A stretch of 39,102 bases of DNA from an uncultured Prevotellaceae bacterium (GCA_947165505.1 CAMVAT010000028.1:1-39102); one strand, 5' to 3'; counted from the stretch's first letter, positions 1-8,972 are shown. Numbers and translations: made by a program. Notes: generated from the sequence alone by a model not told the origin.

Positions 1-859
1 ACTCCGGGTTGTGGTTGCGGTCCATGCCCTCGTTGCGGAAGTTCTTGCCAATCTCATACACACCCTCGAAGCCGCCCACGATGAGCCGCTTCAGGTAGAG
101 CTCGGTGGCGATGCGCATATACATATCTTGGTCGAGCGCGTTGAAGTGGGTGATGAAGGGCCGTGCCGATGCGCCGCCGGCTATCATCTGCAGGGTGGGC
201 GTCTCCACCTCGGTATAGCCGGCCTCGTCGAGCACGCGGCGCAGGGTGCGCAGCACGGTGGCGCGCTGCAAGAACGTGTCTTTCACGCCCTCGTTCACCA
301 CCAGATCGACGTAGCGCTGACGGTAGCGCAGTTCGGGGTCGTCGAACTTATCGTACGCCACACCGTCCTTGTATTTCACGATGGGCAGGGGTTTGAGGCT
401 CTTCGACAGCAGTGTCAGTTCCTGTGCGTGAACGCTGACCTCGCCCGTCTGTGTGCGGAACACGAATCCGCGCACGCCGATGAAGTCGCCGATGTCGAGC
501 AGCCGCTTGAAAGCTGCATAGGGCAGCGGGGCGTGGCTGCCGGCGTGGCATTCACTCCCCTCTCCCGTCGGAGAGGGGTCGGGGGTGAGGCTGTCTCTCG
601 TGATATACACCTGTATGCGCCCTTTCGAGTCTTGCAGTTCGGCGAAGGATGCCTTGCCCATCACGCGCCGGCTCATCATGCGTCCGGCGATGACCACCTG
701 TCGTGGCTCGTCATTGTCGTTGAACGACTCTTTGATGTCGGTAGAGAAGGCATTGGTGGGATACTCTGCTGCGGGGTAGGGGTCGATGCCCATCTGTCGC
801 AGTTCTTGCAGGCTTTGGCGTCGGCCTATCTCCTGCTCACTCAGTTCTAAGATATTCAT
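1..859 (-). CDS. lysS: Lysyl-tRNA synthetase (class II), N-terminal part, cut by window edge
   Basis: Charges tRNA-Lys with lysine in the cytoplasm. The visible 286 codons start [14 protein letters not shown] and cover the N-terminal OB-fold anticodon-binding domain ([23 protein letters not shown], then [21 protein letters not shown]) and the start of the class II catalytic domain, with motif 1 ([14 protein letters not shown]) and the [18 protein letters not shown] region at the window edge. ATG at 859 is the start because it fits the family and lies about 50 nt below a good promoter (913-943). Odd point: between VYITRDS and the [12 protein letters not shown] segment, the usual short loop is replaced by residues [12 protein letters not shown], encoded by a palindromic repeat at 554-589. 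The frame stays open, so the enzyme is probably functional with an extended surface loop. The rest of the gene lies outside the window to the left. Confidence 0.93.
   Translation of the reverse strand, partial: MNILELSEQEIGRRQSLQELRQMGIDPYPAAEYPTNAFSTDIKESFNDNDEPRQVVIAGRMMSRRVMGKASFAELQDSKGRIQVYITRDSLTPDPSPTGEGSECHAGSHAPLPYAAFKRLLDIGDFIGVRGFVFRTQTGEVSVHAQELTLLSKSLKPLPIVKYKDGVAYDKFDDPELRYRQRYVDLVVNEGVKDTFLQRATVLRTLRRVLDEAGYTEVETPTLQMIAGGASARPFITHFNALDQDMYMRIATELYLKRLIVGGFEGVYEIGKNFRNEGMDRNHNPE
554..589. repeat. Palindromic GC-rich repeat inside lysS
   Basis: The core CCCCTCTCC-cgtc-GGAGAGGGG is followed by tcgggggtgag. It has the same style as the palindromes at 3480-3640, 25937 and 28878 (C-rich arm, short loop, G-rich arm, then a 'cgggggtgag' or 'cgggggaggc' tail). 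It lies in frame in the lysS OB-fold region and adds roughly a dozen residues. Confidence 0.7.
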
Positions 860-912
860 ATATTCGGATGTATTATGTTCTGTGCAAAGTCGTTGTTCGC
901 AAAAATCGGCGG

Positions 913-943
913 CAAAAGTAATAAAAAAAAATGAGATGTCAAA
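913..943 (-). promoter_or_regulatory. Bacteroidetes-type promoter for lysS
   Basis: Read on the minus strand there is a TTTG at 943-940, a 19-nt spacer and TACTTTTG (TAnnTTTG) at 920-913. The start codon follows about 50 nt downstream. The -33 element overlaps the stop codon of the upstream GH115 gene, so lysS has its own promoter inside the end of that gene. Confidence 0.65.
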
Positions 944-3338
944 AACTTGTATAAGTAATCTTCTGCACAATCTGTCCGGGGTCGATGATCGACAGGGTGA
1001 TGGTGTGCTCTTGGCGGTCGGGGTCGAGGGGCAGTGTCATGACAAACTCCTTGCGGTTTTCGAGTACTTGTATCTTCCACTCGCGGCCCCACTCCTGGAA
1101 TCGGTTCTCGCATACCTCTGCCTTGCCGCCGTCCACGCTCACGGCGATGCGGTTGCTCAGAGTGGTAGCGACGGGCCACATCGGCACCACCGACACACAG
1201 AGCATGATGGAGTCGGCGCGACTGGTCAGCGTTGTGGCCGGGATGGGGATGTCGATGTTGCCAGATGTGGCCGTGCTGAGCGGCTGCCCCATCTGCAGGG
1301 CTTTCCAGTCGGTGCCGATGCCGTCGAGCAGTCGGAACGGTTCGCTCACGGTAAGCGACGCAAGGTCTATTTTGTGTTCCAGTTCAGGGTGGCGCTGCTC
1401 GTCGGGCAGTCGGTAGGCATCGGTGGGCTGGTCGGTATATTCCGGCATGAGGTGGTAGAGCGCCGTATATCCCGGTGTGATCTCAGATATCATCTGATTC
1501 CATTTGCCGTCGAGCAGGGAGTTGTATCGACTGATGAGCTCGTCCAACTGCCGGCAGGCATCTTTCGACTGCGCCGCATACGTCGGGTTGCCCGTCTCGT
1601 GGTTGGCCTGGGCATAGAGGAACTTACGGTTCATCTGAAAGGCGGAATGAACGGCATAGCCCAACATCTCGAAGAGGGCGGGCCGCAGGTTGAGTGCCAC
1701 CTCGCTCTCGATGGCATCGTAGGCAAAGCAGATGTCTTGATACTCCATGAGCCGTTTTTGTGCCGTGCCGCTTTGGAAGGAGAAGTCGGTGTCGTAGAGC
1801 CGGGCGTATTCGGGGCTGTCCCACTCCATCTCATAGCCCATGAACTCGGGCTTGCGGTCCCACGCCAACCGGTAGTAATGGTCGAGGATGAATTGGAACT
1901 GCTGCCGATGCGTGCCACCGAACACCTTGGCGAGCCATTCCGCCTGGCAGGTGTTGGCATTGTCGTAGCTGAACGAAGAGAAGTCGTAGGCCATGTCCAT
2001 AAACATCTGTGTCTCTATCTCCATGGGTTTGATGTCGCCCACGTTGAGCAGCCAGTAGCGGTCGGCCCCGGCGGTATAGGCCTTCAGCAGTTCCTCGTAC
2101 ATCAGCATGGGCGGCGTGGTGGCGAGCCACAGGTTGTCGTGCGGCACCCCGCAGTAGCTCAGGTGGTAATAGACGCCGCTGCCGCCGCTCCGCTGCCGTT
2201 CCTCTGGGTTGCTCACCCGTTTCATGTATCCGTAGTTGTCGTCGGGCCATACGAGCGTGATGTCTTCGGGCACACGCAGACCGGCGTCGTAGATGTCGAG
2301 CGTCTCTTTGTAGGGCACGAATATCTGCTGTATCTGCGTGGCCTTGCGGCCTTTGTGCTTCTCCAGGATGCGGCGTTGCTGCGCGAACACCTTCTCCAGC
2401 GTGCGGGCGCGGTCTTGCGGGTCGGTGCTCCCCTTCATCGCCTCGTCGTGCAGTCCGCGCATGCCCATCGTGTAGATGTTGTCGTAGCGGGCCGTCTCGC
2501 GGATGCGGTCATCGAGTTTTTTCAGGATGGTGGCGCTGTTGGTCTCGTAGTTCCATTCTCCGTCGCGCTCTTTGTTCCATTCTGATGGCGCCGCGTTGTT
2601 GAAGAGCAGCGGCTCGCAGTGGCTGGTGGTGATCATGATGCCCCATTTGTCGGCCACCGCCTGACTCTCGGGATGGCTGTAGAACGCCCCGGTGCAGGTG
2701 TGCATGGCAGGAGCCAGCATATTGCCTTTCAGTCGCAGTATCAGTTCGCACACACGGTCGTAGGTCTTCGGTCCGATGTCGCCCAGTTCTTTCTCGTAGG
2801 TCTCTGCCGCCCATGTCTTCATACCCCAGTCTTCGTCGTTGATGAAGATGCCGCGGTACTTGACCGTGGGCTGTTTGCTCACCATGGTCTCATGGTAGTC
2901 GAACACCCGCCGGTTGGCGGGGTCGGCGGGGATGTCGGCAAACCAGTACCACGGGCTCACGCCGATGGCTTCGCTCACGTGCAATACGCCGTAGGCCAGT
3001 CCTCTGGCGTCAGAGCCGGTGATATACAGCGTGTGGTCGTCTTTTGTGTCGATGGCAAACCGTTCCCAGGTGCCTTGCAGTTCGCGGTGCTGTCGGGTGT
3101 GCTTCACCGTGCCGATGATGACCTGCGGTCCTTTGCCTTGGCGGGTGGCCACCTTGGGTCTGACGCCCGACACGCGTGCGATGTCGTCGGCCAGCACCTG
3201 AGCCATCTGCCGCACCAACAGGGCGTCGGCATCGTGATATACGATTGTCGCCTTTGTAAGGTCCAGCGCCATGGCCCCCATCGCGGCACACAGCATCAAA
3301 CAAAGCGTCAGCATCCGTCTCATCATATTCCTATTCAT
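939..3338 (-). CDS. Secreted glycoside hydrolase family 115 (xylan alpha-1,2-glucuronidase)
   Basis: Removes (4-O-methyl-)glucuronic acid side chains from glucuronoxylan; likely periplasmic or surface-exposed. The 799-aa protein starts with a signal peptide ([24 protein letters not shown]). Then come the N-terminal GH115 domain ([26 protein letters not shown]), the typical block [13 protein letters not shown], the TIM-barrel region with [26 protein letters not shown] and [13 protein letters not shown], and a C-terminal beta-domain ending with the family-like phrase [11 protein letters not shown]. Length fits GH115. ATG 3338 is preferred over an upstream start at 3557, because the extra 73 residues would be encoded by intergenic repeats and the promoter. 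Downstream, lysS starts 80 nt away but has its own promoter. With the CE1 esterase at 30803 it suggests xylan side-chain removal; that link is inferred. Confidence 0.9.
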   Translation of the reverse strand: MNRNMMRRMLTLCLMLCAAMGAMALDLTKATIVYHDADALLVRQMAQVLADDIARVSGVRPKVATRQGKGPQVIIGTVKHTRQHRELQGTWERFAIDTKDDHTLYITGSDARGLAYGVLHVSEAIGVSPWYWFADIPADPANRRVFDYHETMVSKQPTVKYRGIFINDEDWGMKTWAAETYEKELGDIGPKTYDRVCELILRLKGNMLAPAMHTCTGAFYSHPESQAVADKWGIMITTSHCEPLLFNNAAPSEWNKERDGEWNYETNSATILKKLDDRIRETARYDNIYTMGMRGLHDEAMKGSTDPQDRARTLEKVFAQQRRILEKHKGRKATQIQQIFVPYKETLDIYDAGLRVPEDITLVWPDDNYGYMKRVSNPEERQRSGGSGVYYHLSYCGVPHDNLWLATTPPMLMYEELLKAYTAGADRYWLLNVGDIKPMEIETQMFMDMAYDFSSFSYDNANTCQAEWLAKVFGGTHRQQFQFILDHYYRLAWDRKPEFMGYEMEWDSPEYARLYDTDFSFQSGTAQKRLMEYQDICFAYDAIESEVALNLRPALFEMLGYAVHSAFQMNRKFLYAQANHETGNPTYAAQSKDACRQLDELISRYNSLLDGKWNQMISEITPGYTALYHLMPEYTDQPTDAYRLPDEQRHPELEHKIDLASLTVSEPFRLLDGIGTDWKALQMGQPLSTATSGNIDIPIPATTLTSRADSIMLCVSVVPMWPVATTLSNRIAVSVDGGKAEVCENRFQEWGREWKIQVLENRKEFVMTLPLDPDRQEHTITLSIIDPGQIVQKITYTSF

Positions 3339-3403
3339 ATCGTTTGGAGGGTTGAAAGGGTTAGGCGGGTGGATGTAAAAAACAATCATCGCACCTCTGA
3401 CTG

Positions 3404-3411
3404 CAAAGGTA
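3404..3411 (-). promoter_or_regulatory. Probable -7 element for the GH115 gene
   Basis: TACCTTTG on the minus strand matches TAnnTTTG and lies about 65 nt before the ATG at 3338. No clear TTTG was seen at the expected -33 distance, so the assignment is moderate. Confidence 0.45.
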
Positions 3412-3479
3412 CGATGATTATTTGAGAAAACGGAGGCTTGGCGCTTATTTTTTGGTTGAGGGTTGGGGGTTCTTGCTGC

Positions 3480-3640
3480 CAGACCCACCCCCGGCCCCTC
3501 CCTACAAGGGAGGGGAGTAGATAGCACGGCGATTGCGATGAATGGCGGACAGGGCACGCCCTGTCCCTACTTGCACGGCGAATCCCATAAGGAGAGTAAC
3601 CACTCCCCTCCCTACAAGGGAGGGGCCGGGGGTGGGTCTG
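3480..3640. repeat. Composite inverted repeat: two 39-nt palindromic units flanking a third palindrome
   Basis: The left unit (3480-3518, starting cagacccacccccggccc) and the right unit (3601-3640, ending gggccgggggtgggtctg) are near-perfect inverted copies of each other. Each contains its own small palindrome (CCCTCCCTacAAGGGAGGG-type). Between them lies a separate palindrome, ggacagggcacgccctgtcc (3547-3566), followed by ctacttg; this unit recurs at 4414, 28833, 30073 and 30114. The block fills most of the 517-nt spacer between the GH115 gene and the zinc-ribbon gene. From 3641 to 3690 there are further G-rich degenerate copies (tttggaggggt, gatgggtct). No coding capacity is evident. Confidence 0.8.
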
Positions 3641-3745
3641 TTTGGAGGGGCAGGTGGTGGGTCTGCTTGGAGGGGTCGGTGATGGGTCTTCTTTCATGGC
3701 GAGGCGGGCACCAAAGAATTATTTTTGTTTTTTTCTACTCATTTA

Positions 3746-3776
3746 TTTGGCTTTGTAAGATTTTTTTGTATATTTG
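3746..3776 (+). promoter_or_regulatory. Bacteroidetes-type promoter of the zinc-ribbon/giant-protein cluster
   Basis: TTTG at 3746-3749, a 19-nt spacer and TATATTTG at 3769-3776. Transcription would begin near 3783, giving a leader of about 75 nt before the ATG at 3857. It is the only convincing promoter I found before the gene block that ends at the terminator at 18329-18356. Confidence 0.7.
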
Positions 3777-3856
3777 CAGACGCAAACACCTGATTGTTTG
3801 CAACTGAACCACCAAGAGACTTATCCCGTTTGTATTCACCCTTCAACTATACTCGT

Positions 3857-4696
3857 ATGGCCTATTGCAATCGTTGTGGAAAACCATTAGCTCCCGGCAT
3901 GAGATATTGTAATGCCTGCGGAGCCCCAGTGCCCGTCAACCTGCAGGCAGCACCGCCCGTGCCGCCGCGCCAGTCGGCACCGTCGCCTGTGCCGCCACGT
4001 CAACCGTCAGCACCGCAGCAACCTCCCAGGACACAATCCGTGCCGCCACGGAATGCCCCGCAACCACCCGTGCCGCCCCGTCAACCGACAAACTCTGCGG
4101 CAGGTGGTGGTCGCGCAGCGGGTCATGGGGACAGGTACTTTGACCCAATGCTGGGTCAAAGTACCTGTCCCCATGACCCCCTTCCCAATACATCGCCAAG
4201 TAATCATAACAGTACACCACCGCAGCGTCCGGTTCAAGCGCAGCCGGCACCACCGCTCCAGCCGCCCCGACAGGCACAGCCCGCTGTACCCCGACAGGCA
4301 GCACCTCCGCAGCCACCACATCAGCCGGTTCCGCCTCCTCAACCCGTTCAGACGGATAGTTTTGGTGTAGGGAGCAGGGGGCAGGGGGCAGAAGATTACC
4401 TTTCCTCAAGTAGGGACAGGGCACGCCCTGTCCGCCCTCAGGCACCGTCGATGCCCAATATCCCGCCGCTCACAGGTGGCATGAACCCCATGAGCGCATT
4501 GCAAGGCATTTTTGATATTAAAGCGTCCGACATGCCAGGTGCTTTTGTCGCATCGAGTTGGCAGATTCCTACCGACGCGTCTTCTGCCATGCAGATGGGC
4601 ATGTCGGCCTTGAACAGCGTCAGCAAGAAATATGCTTGGGCGTGGTTCCTCATCCCGGCCGTCACCATTATCGCCTTTATCATCTCAAAACTTTGA
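3857..4696 (+). CDS. Zinc-ribbon, proline-rich, tail-anchored membrane protein
   Basis: Function unknown. The 279-aa protein starts MAYCNRCGKPLAPGMRYCNACGAP, a classic CxxC...CxxC zinc ribbon (residues 4-20). It continues with a long low-complexity Pro/Gln linker (residues 25-195) and ends with one hydrophobic segment (WAWFLIPAVTIIAFII) at the extreme C-terminus. With no signal peptide, the ribbon should face the cytoplasm and the C-terminus anchor in the inner membrane. ATG 3857 was chosen because the ribbon starts right after it; the frame is open back to 3794. Two palindromic repeat elements are inserted in frame in the linker (4120-4179 and 4366-4440). The next gene begins 5 nt after the stop, so they are co-transcribed. 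It heads the giant-protein cluster and may work with it, but that is inferred from position only. Confidence 0.8.
   Translation: MAYCNRCGKPLAPGMRYCNACGAPVPVNLQAAPPVPPRQSAPSPVPPRQPSAPQQPPRTQSVPPRNAPQPPVPPRQPTNSAAGGGRAAGHGDRYFDPMLGQSTCPHDPLPNTSPSNHNSTPPQRPVQAQPAPPLQPPRQAQPAVPRQAAPPQPPHQPVPPPQPVQTDSFGVGSRGQGAEDYLSSSRDRARPVRPQAPSMPNIPPLTGGMNPMSALQGIFDIKASDMPGAFVASSWQIPTDASSAMQMGMSALNSVSKKYAWAWFLIPAVTIIAFIISKL
4120..4179. repeat. 60-bp near-perfect palindrome inserted in the zinc-ribbon gene
   Basis: Two perfect 28-nt arms (4120-4147 and 4152-4179; core ggggacaggtactttgaccc) surround a 4-nt loop, atgc. The 60-bp length equals 20 codons, so the reading frame is kept. It encodes HGDRYFDPMLGQSTCPHD, unlike the surrounding Pro/Gln linker. 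Confidence 0.9.
4366..4440. repeat. Composite repeat in the zinc-ribbon gene: G-rich tract plus 20-bp palindrome
   Basis: A tract of gggagcagggggcaggggg is followed by agattacc, a variable stretch, aagtaggg and the palindrome ggacagggcacgccctgtcc (4414-4433). The same order (caggggg, agattac or agaatac, aagtaggg, palindrome, gcc) occurs at 28799-28855 in menE and at 30043-30095 before the Nudix gene. It encodes GSRGQGAED and SSSRDRARPVRPQ in frame. Confidence 0.8.
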
Positions 4697-4701
4697 CGTT
4701 T

Positions 4702-7700
4702 ATGTGTTTCGCTCTACCCTCTACATCCTCAGGAGGCAGAATCAAGCTGTTCTGCTTTGTATTGTTGTTGTCCTATTGGATTCCTGCTTGGGCCGACAAA
4801 GGCTCGGGAGATGAAGAGTATGGCTGGACAAAGGGCAAAGCGACGGTCTTGGGGTGGTATGCCGGTGCTACAAAGTCGGAGACGCTTACCAGCCATGCCC
4901 GCAAGTCAGACAAGACCAATACTGTCACCTACAGTTATGCTGTCGAAGGCGCCAGGCTGGAACAAATCAAGCGTGAGCCGCATAACAAATATTCCACTTG
5001 GGCGCAAAAGAATATCGTGGGGTTCAGGGGAAAAGTGAAGAGCGGTACACAACTGAGGTTCCGTATGTCAATGTCCGGCGGTTCAGGCACTCTCTACCCG
5101 GGCTATTACGCTCAAGGCTTTACCTTTACTCCATACACCATCAAGTGTTATGAATTAGGAGGTGAATATAAAGAAGACATACAGCAAATTGCTGGTAAGC
5201 AAGTTGTTAAGAAAGCCCCCATTGGCCAAAGTCCTGTCCTTGACACCGTTTTTACGGTGACAAAAGGTAAGTATGAGGATAAGGGCTATTATATGTTCAC
5301 CATAGCTGGAGGGGGATGGTGGGATGGTAAAAGGGCAAAGGGTGTAAGTATTGACGATTATCCCGGAATACCGCCTTTCCACGTCGTAGTTTATATATTG
5401 GTTGAGGATGATCCTCATGCGGCTTCAACGAATGACACCGAGGTGGTGCCGGAACCCAAGGCCACACCAGTGGATGACAATGTGGGCGCACATTATGAGG
5501 AGGACAACGACGCATGGAACTTCGACGGCCCATGGCCGTTTGCCATCCCTGCCAGTGTGATTGCTGCCATCGTGGGCTACGGTCTCACACGAAGGAAAGA
5601 CGGCGACGGAAACGGGGAGGAACAACCCCAACAGTCCGGACGCTGCGAGATGGTGATATACAAGGACTTCGGCAATACGCTTATGGTGGGCGACATGCCC
5701 AGGCAGGTGTATGCCAAAATTGTTCGAAAAACACCACAGGGCGACCGCGACGACCCGGCATTGACGGCACTCATCAGCATCACCTCGGGCGATGGCTATC
5801 TGATGGTGAGCGGTGGCGGTATGCAGAACGGATGGTGCACGGCGTGGGTCGGTGCACCCGAGAGTAACGACGTTCCCAACGAGGGCATCGTCACGTTCCG
5901 CATGGGCAACGAGCATGGCAGTTACACCAACCGCCTCCATTTTGTCATCGAGGCGGGTGAAGTCATCTTCGGACAGCCCAACCTCACGCTGCCGGCGCAC
6001 TACGAGAAGGAGGCACGTCTGCCCTTCGTGGTCACGGGCATCGAACAAGGTGCGCCTGTTAAGGTCGTCATTACCGACCCCTCGGGCAGAGCCACGGCCA
6101 ACTACTCCGTAGAGTCAGAGTGGAACGAGAAGGAACAACTCTACTACGCTGTCATCCACGACCGTGTGTTGGACAAGGAGAAGGACAAAGGTGTACCGGG
6201 CAAGTACCTCTCCTACAAACTCAATGTTGAGGCGATGAGCCGCAGCGGGAAACCCATCAAGGGTGAACTCGACGTTTACCGCTATTATATGGGTCTGGTG
6301 CTCGACATCTTCGGCGGCAATGACGTGAAGTGCTTCATCGAAGAATATGATGTGACAAAGCACCGCACGAAGAAATTCGCCGCTGAATCGGGCGGTAAAT
6401 GGTATGTACCCGCTGAGACGAAGTGCAAACTGACGCTCTTCGACTACGACGAGGCTGAAAACCGCATCCTGCAACTGGCTCCCATCCCCAAGGAGTTCAA
6501 GGTCAAGGCGCAGGATGAGAACAAACAGTACTTGGCCGACAAGGTGTTCGTTCAAATCGATGTGACCTCACGCAGCCCCGGCGACGGCACCTACGGCGTA
6601 CTGAGGTGTACAAAGGCAGTGCTCGACGCGCCGAACCGCGTGGCGGGTGTTGCCGTGTGTAGCGTGATGCAAGGCGAGAAGAAAATCACTTTGGAACAGG
6701 AAGTGCGCCTGTGTTCGCAACCCCGCCGCGATTTCAACGACAACTTCGTGATGGATGCCGAACTGAAGAACGACAACCGCATCACCGACCAGTTGTTCCA
6801 CATCCGCTCCGAGATCTACCGCAACAAACTGGTCGATAACCTCTTCCCGCTGGTGAAATACATCGACATGGTCATCGACGCTTATGACCCCGACTTCGGT
6901 TACGACAAGAAGACGCTGAAGACCATCACACGCACTTACAACGATGTGTTCACGGGTGCTAAGGCCGGTGCCAATGCTGAGCCGCCCAGACCATTGACGC
7001 TGGCCGATGACATGCTGCTCTTTATCAAGACTTGGTACGAGACGGCGAAGACCACCTCACAAGACCTCGGACTCTGTGGACGTTTGTTCCTCGGTTTCGC
7101 CACACTGGGTTGCTCCGAGATCGTCTTCGGCACGGTGGATACCATCGCCATTGGCGAGGAGATATACACAGGTATGAAGGACTACGTGGACAAGGGCGGC
7201 GACAGCATCTGGGGCGGCTTCTGCGTCGGTGCTAAAGTGGTGGCGCGAGAGTACATCATGTCGAAAGTGATGGAGGGCGGCATGAAGGCCATCGGTGCTA
7301 CCGCGAAGGCGGCTGGACTGACACCCGACAAGATGAAGGAAGCCTTAGGCAAGTTGAACGCGAAACTCAAGAAACCGTTCACCACGCCCACAAAAGGGGC
7401 ACCCATCAAAGCAGCAGCCAATAATAGCCGCATCAGCCGTGCCAATTCAAAAACCCGTGTTAAGGCAAAAGTCGAAGCCACCAAGAGAGCCGGTATTCCC
7501 GATAAACCAGGAAAACCTGCCATTCCCGATAAGACGGGTAAGTCTGCACTTCCCGATAACACCGGTAAGTCTGCACTTCCCGACAAGACCGGTAAGTCTG
7601 CACTTCCCGATAACACCGGTAAATCTGCGCTTCCCGATAACACCGGTAAAACCGCGCTTCCCGATAACACCGGTAAAACCGCACTTCCCGATAATACCGG

Positions 7701-8892
7701 AAAATCTGGTTCCTCCGGACAATCCGGAAAGCCCGGAACCTCCGGAAAGCCCGGACAATCTGGCACCACGGGCACTTCTGGAAAATCCGGTGCCACTGGC
7801 AGTACAAGCAAAGTCGATCTGAGTAAGACCGATCTGGGCGATGCCACGAAACTGGGCAAGGCGCGTGCCAACCAGAATGTGAACGACTTGCGCGCAGCGT
7901 GTGAGATGTATCGTGCCAACCCGACCCCGGAGAACCTGAAACTTCGCAACGATATGATCATGAAATGCCAGGCCGACAAGCAGACCATGTACCTGCTGAA
8001 GGAGAAAGGCGATGCCTTCACCTCTACGCGCAGGGACTTCAACGGCCATCTGGATGACATTTACAAGAAAACCGATGCGCAGGTAAAAGCCGAACTGTCG
8101 GCGAGACTCGGTGGCAAGGAGGTGCGTACGAAGAATATGTCTTCGAAGACGCGCACAGACTTGCAAGAAGGGAAGACGGTGACCATGGACCGCGACTCCA
8201 CCTACCAATACCTTGACAAAGACGGTGTGTGGAAGACCATCGACGACAAGACCTTCGGCCCAGGCACGGAGAAGATGGTGGAGCAGACCTACAACCGCCA
8301 TTTCCACGAGCAGGCCACGGGCATCAAACCCAAGACCGAGACCGGAGTCGATTTGACGCCTTTGGAGCAGAAACTGGCCGACAAGTATGGCAAGAAGATG
8401 GACCAGACCATCATCCAGAACGAGTTGACGCACCGCGAGAGTTACGGCAAGGATGTGGATATGATGCTCGACAAGAAACGTCACGGCGAGCGTATGCAAG
8501 ATTCCCATCAGGTGGGCAAGGCCGTGGAGAACAAAGGCGTGGAACGCTTCGAGGACGCCCGCAAGATGCTCAATGATGCGGAGACCATGACCGACCCGAC
8601 GGCGAAAGTCAACAAACAGGCCGATGCCATCGGCGAGGTGCGCGAGGGTTGCCGTCAGGAGGTGAAAATCATGGACCAGTTCACCGACTCGATGGACATC
8701 GCCCGTTCGGGAGAGAACGGTGGCAGCAAAATTTCGGACAAGTTGCGCGACGGCATTGAGATTATGCGCATGTGCGAGGAGGGCACGCTGCCCGTGGACC
8801 AGGCCGAGGCCAACTTGCGCAACATCGGCTATGATTCGTTCGAGGCTGTCTGCCGCGACCATGCCGCCACCATCACCGCAATAGGAAGTTAG
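4702..8892 (+). CDS. Giant single-pass membrane protein, paralog A, with 9-aa repeat linker
   Basis: Not a family I recognise. 1396 aa, in order: signal peptide (RIKLFCFVLLLSYWIPAWA), an extracytoplasmic diverged domain to about residue 277, a TM segment (FAIPASVIAAIVGYGL, about 279-296) followed by TRRKDGDG, which predicts the rest lies in the cytoplasm. From residue 315 (CEMVIYKDFGNTLMVGDMP) to about 690 there are beta-rich, possibly Ig-like domains. A hydrophobic segment GLCGRLFLGFATLGCSEIVFG follows (about 790-810), then a basic region, a tandem repeat linker (932-1036) and a helical C-terminal domain with conserved RHFHEQ, NELTH.ESYGKDV and RHGERMQD. ATG 4702 lies just before the signal peptide and 5 nt after the zinc-ribbon stop. 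B and C share everything from the TM onward except the repeat linker. A receptor, toxin or scaffold role is all speculation. Confidence 0.85.
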   Translation: MCFALPSTSSGGRIKLFCFVLLLSYWIPAWADKGSGDEEYGWTKGKATVLGWYAGATKSETLTSHARKSDKTNTVTYSYAVEGARLEQIKREPHNKYSTWAQKNIVGFRGKVKSGTQLRFRMSMSGGSGTLYPGYYAQGFTFTPYTIKCYELGGEYKEDIQQIAGKQVVKKAPIGQSPVLDTVFTVTKGKYEDKGYYMFTIAGGGWWDGKRAKGVSIDDYPGIPPFHVVVYILVEDDPHAASTNDTEVVPEPKATPVDDNVGAHYEEDNDAWNFDGPWPFAIPASVIAAIVGYGLTRRKDGDGNGEEQPQQSGRCEMVIYKDFGNTLMVGDMPRQVYAKIVRKTPQGDRDDPALTALISITSGDGYLMVSGGGMQNGWCTAWVGAPESNDVPNEGIVTFRMGNEHGSYTNRLHFVIEAGEVIFGQPNLTLPAHYEKEARLPFVVTGIEQGAPVKVVITDPSGRATANYSVESEWNEKEQLYYAVIHDRVLDKEKDKGVPGKYLSYKLNVEAMSRSGKPIKGELDVYRYYMGLVLDIFGGNDVKCFIEEYDVTKHRTKKFAAESGGKWYVPAETKCKLTLFDYDEAENRILQLAPIPKEFKVKAQDENKQYLADKVFVQIDVTSRSPGDGTYGVLRCTKAVLDAPNRVAGVAVCSVMQGEKKITLEQEVRLCSQPRRDFNDNFVMDAELKNDNRITDQLFHIRSEIYRNKLVDNLFPLVKYIDMVIDAYDPDFGYDKKTLKTITRTYNDVFTGAKAGANAEPPRPLTLADDMLLFIKTWYETAKTTSQDLGLCGRLFLGFATLGCSEIVFGTVDTIAIGEEIYTGMKDYVDKGGDSIWGGFCVGAKVVAREYIMSKVMEGGMKAIGATAKAAGLTPDKMKEALGKLNAKLKKPFTTPTKGAPIKAAANNSRISRANSKTRVKAKVEATKRAGIPDKPGKPAIPDKTGKSALPDNTGKSALPDKTGKSALPDNTGKSALPDNTGKTALPDNTGKTALPDNTGKSGSSGQSGKPGTSGKPGQSGTTGTSGKSGATGSTSKVDLSKTDLGDATKLGKARANQNVNDLRAACEMYRANPTPENLKLRNDMIMKCQADKQTMYLLKEKGDAFTSTRRDFNGHLDDIYKKTDAQVKAELSARLGGKEVRTKNMSSKTRTDLQEGKTVTMDRDSTYQYLDKDGVWKTIDDKTFGPGTEKMVEQTYNRHFHEQATGIKPKTETGVDLTPLEQKLADKYGKKMDQTIIQNELTHRESYGKDVDMMLDKKRHGERMQDSHQVGKAVENKGVERFEDARKMLNDAETMTDPTAKVNKQADAIGEVREGCRQEVKIMDQFTDSMDIARSGENGGSKISDKLRDGIEIMRMCEEGTLPVDQAEANLRNIGYDSFEAVCRDHAATITAIGS
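7495..7811 (+). repeat. 27-bp tandem repeat encoding a 9-residue unit (paralog A linker)
   Basis: Units begin at 7495, 7522, 7549, 7576, 7603, 7630, 7657 and 7684, reading [IL]PD[KN][TP]GK[PST][AG]. They are followed by about four degenerate SGxSGxxG units (TSGKPGQSG and similar). The unit length is a multiple of three, so copy-number changes would keep the frame. B and C lack the array and have only a short linker at this point. Confidence 0.93.
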
Positions 8893-8916
8893 CCCACAAC
8901 ACCATGCTCGGTAACC

Positions 8917-8958
8917 GACTTCGTATATCAGTATATCCTTTCGCATTGTGACCAATTA
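8917..8958 (+). pseudogene. Remnant of the 3' end of a two-TM protein gene between A and B
   Basis: Translating from 8917 gives DFVYQYILSHCDQL, which closely matches the C-terminus of the protein at 16854-17588 (DFVYQYILAHCTRLQS) and of the one at 17672-18295 (DFVFQFILSHCPKAGR). The DNA also aligns well by eye with 17539-17572. No start codon or body remains: only 80 nt separate A and B. This suggests that a copy of the small membrane gene once lay here and was mostly deleted. Confidence 0.75.
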
Positions 8959-8972
8959 AACTCCACATCGTC

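Noticed and set aside
786..2585. 599-aa open frame on the plus strand opposite the GH115 gene
   Set aside because: Antisense shadow in GC-rich DNA; the minus-strand frame has full GH115 motifs.
3339..3557. N-terminal extension of GH115 to the ATG at 3557
   Set aside because: The extra residues are encoded by intergenic repeat and promoter DNA, and a signal peptide begins at 3338.
3480..3640. Invertible promoter switch
   Set aside because: No recombinase gene nearby, and the promoter (3746-3776) lies outside the inverted units.
4120..4179. Possible internal terminator
   Set aside because: No T-run, lies inside an open reading frame and has the features of a mobile palindrome.
7495..7811. 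Possible CRISPR-like regular repeats
   Set aside because: Units are directly adjacent with no spacers and encode a regular 9-residue peptide in frame.
7447..8955. 502-aa open frame on the minus strand opposite paralog A
   Set aside because: Mirror of A's coding frame; similar minus frames appear opposite B and C only because the genes are paralogous.
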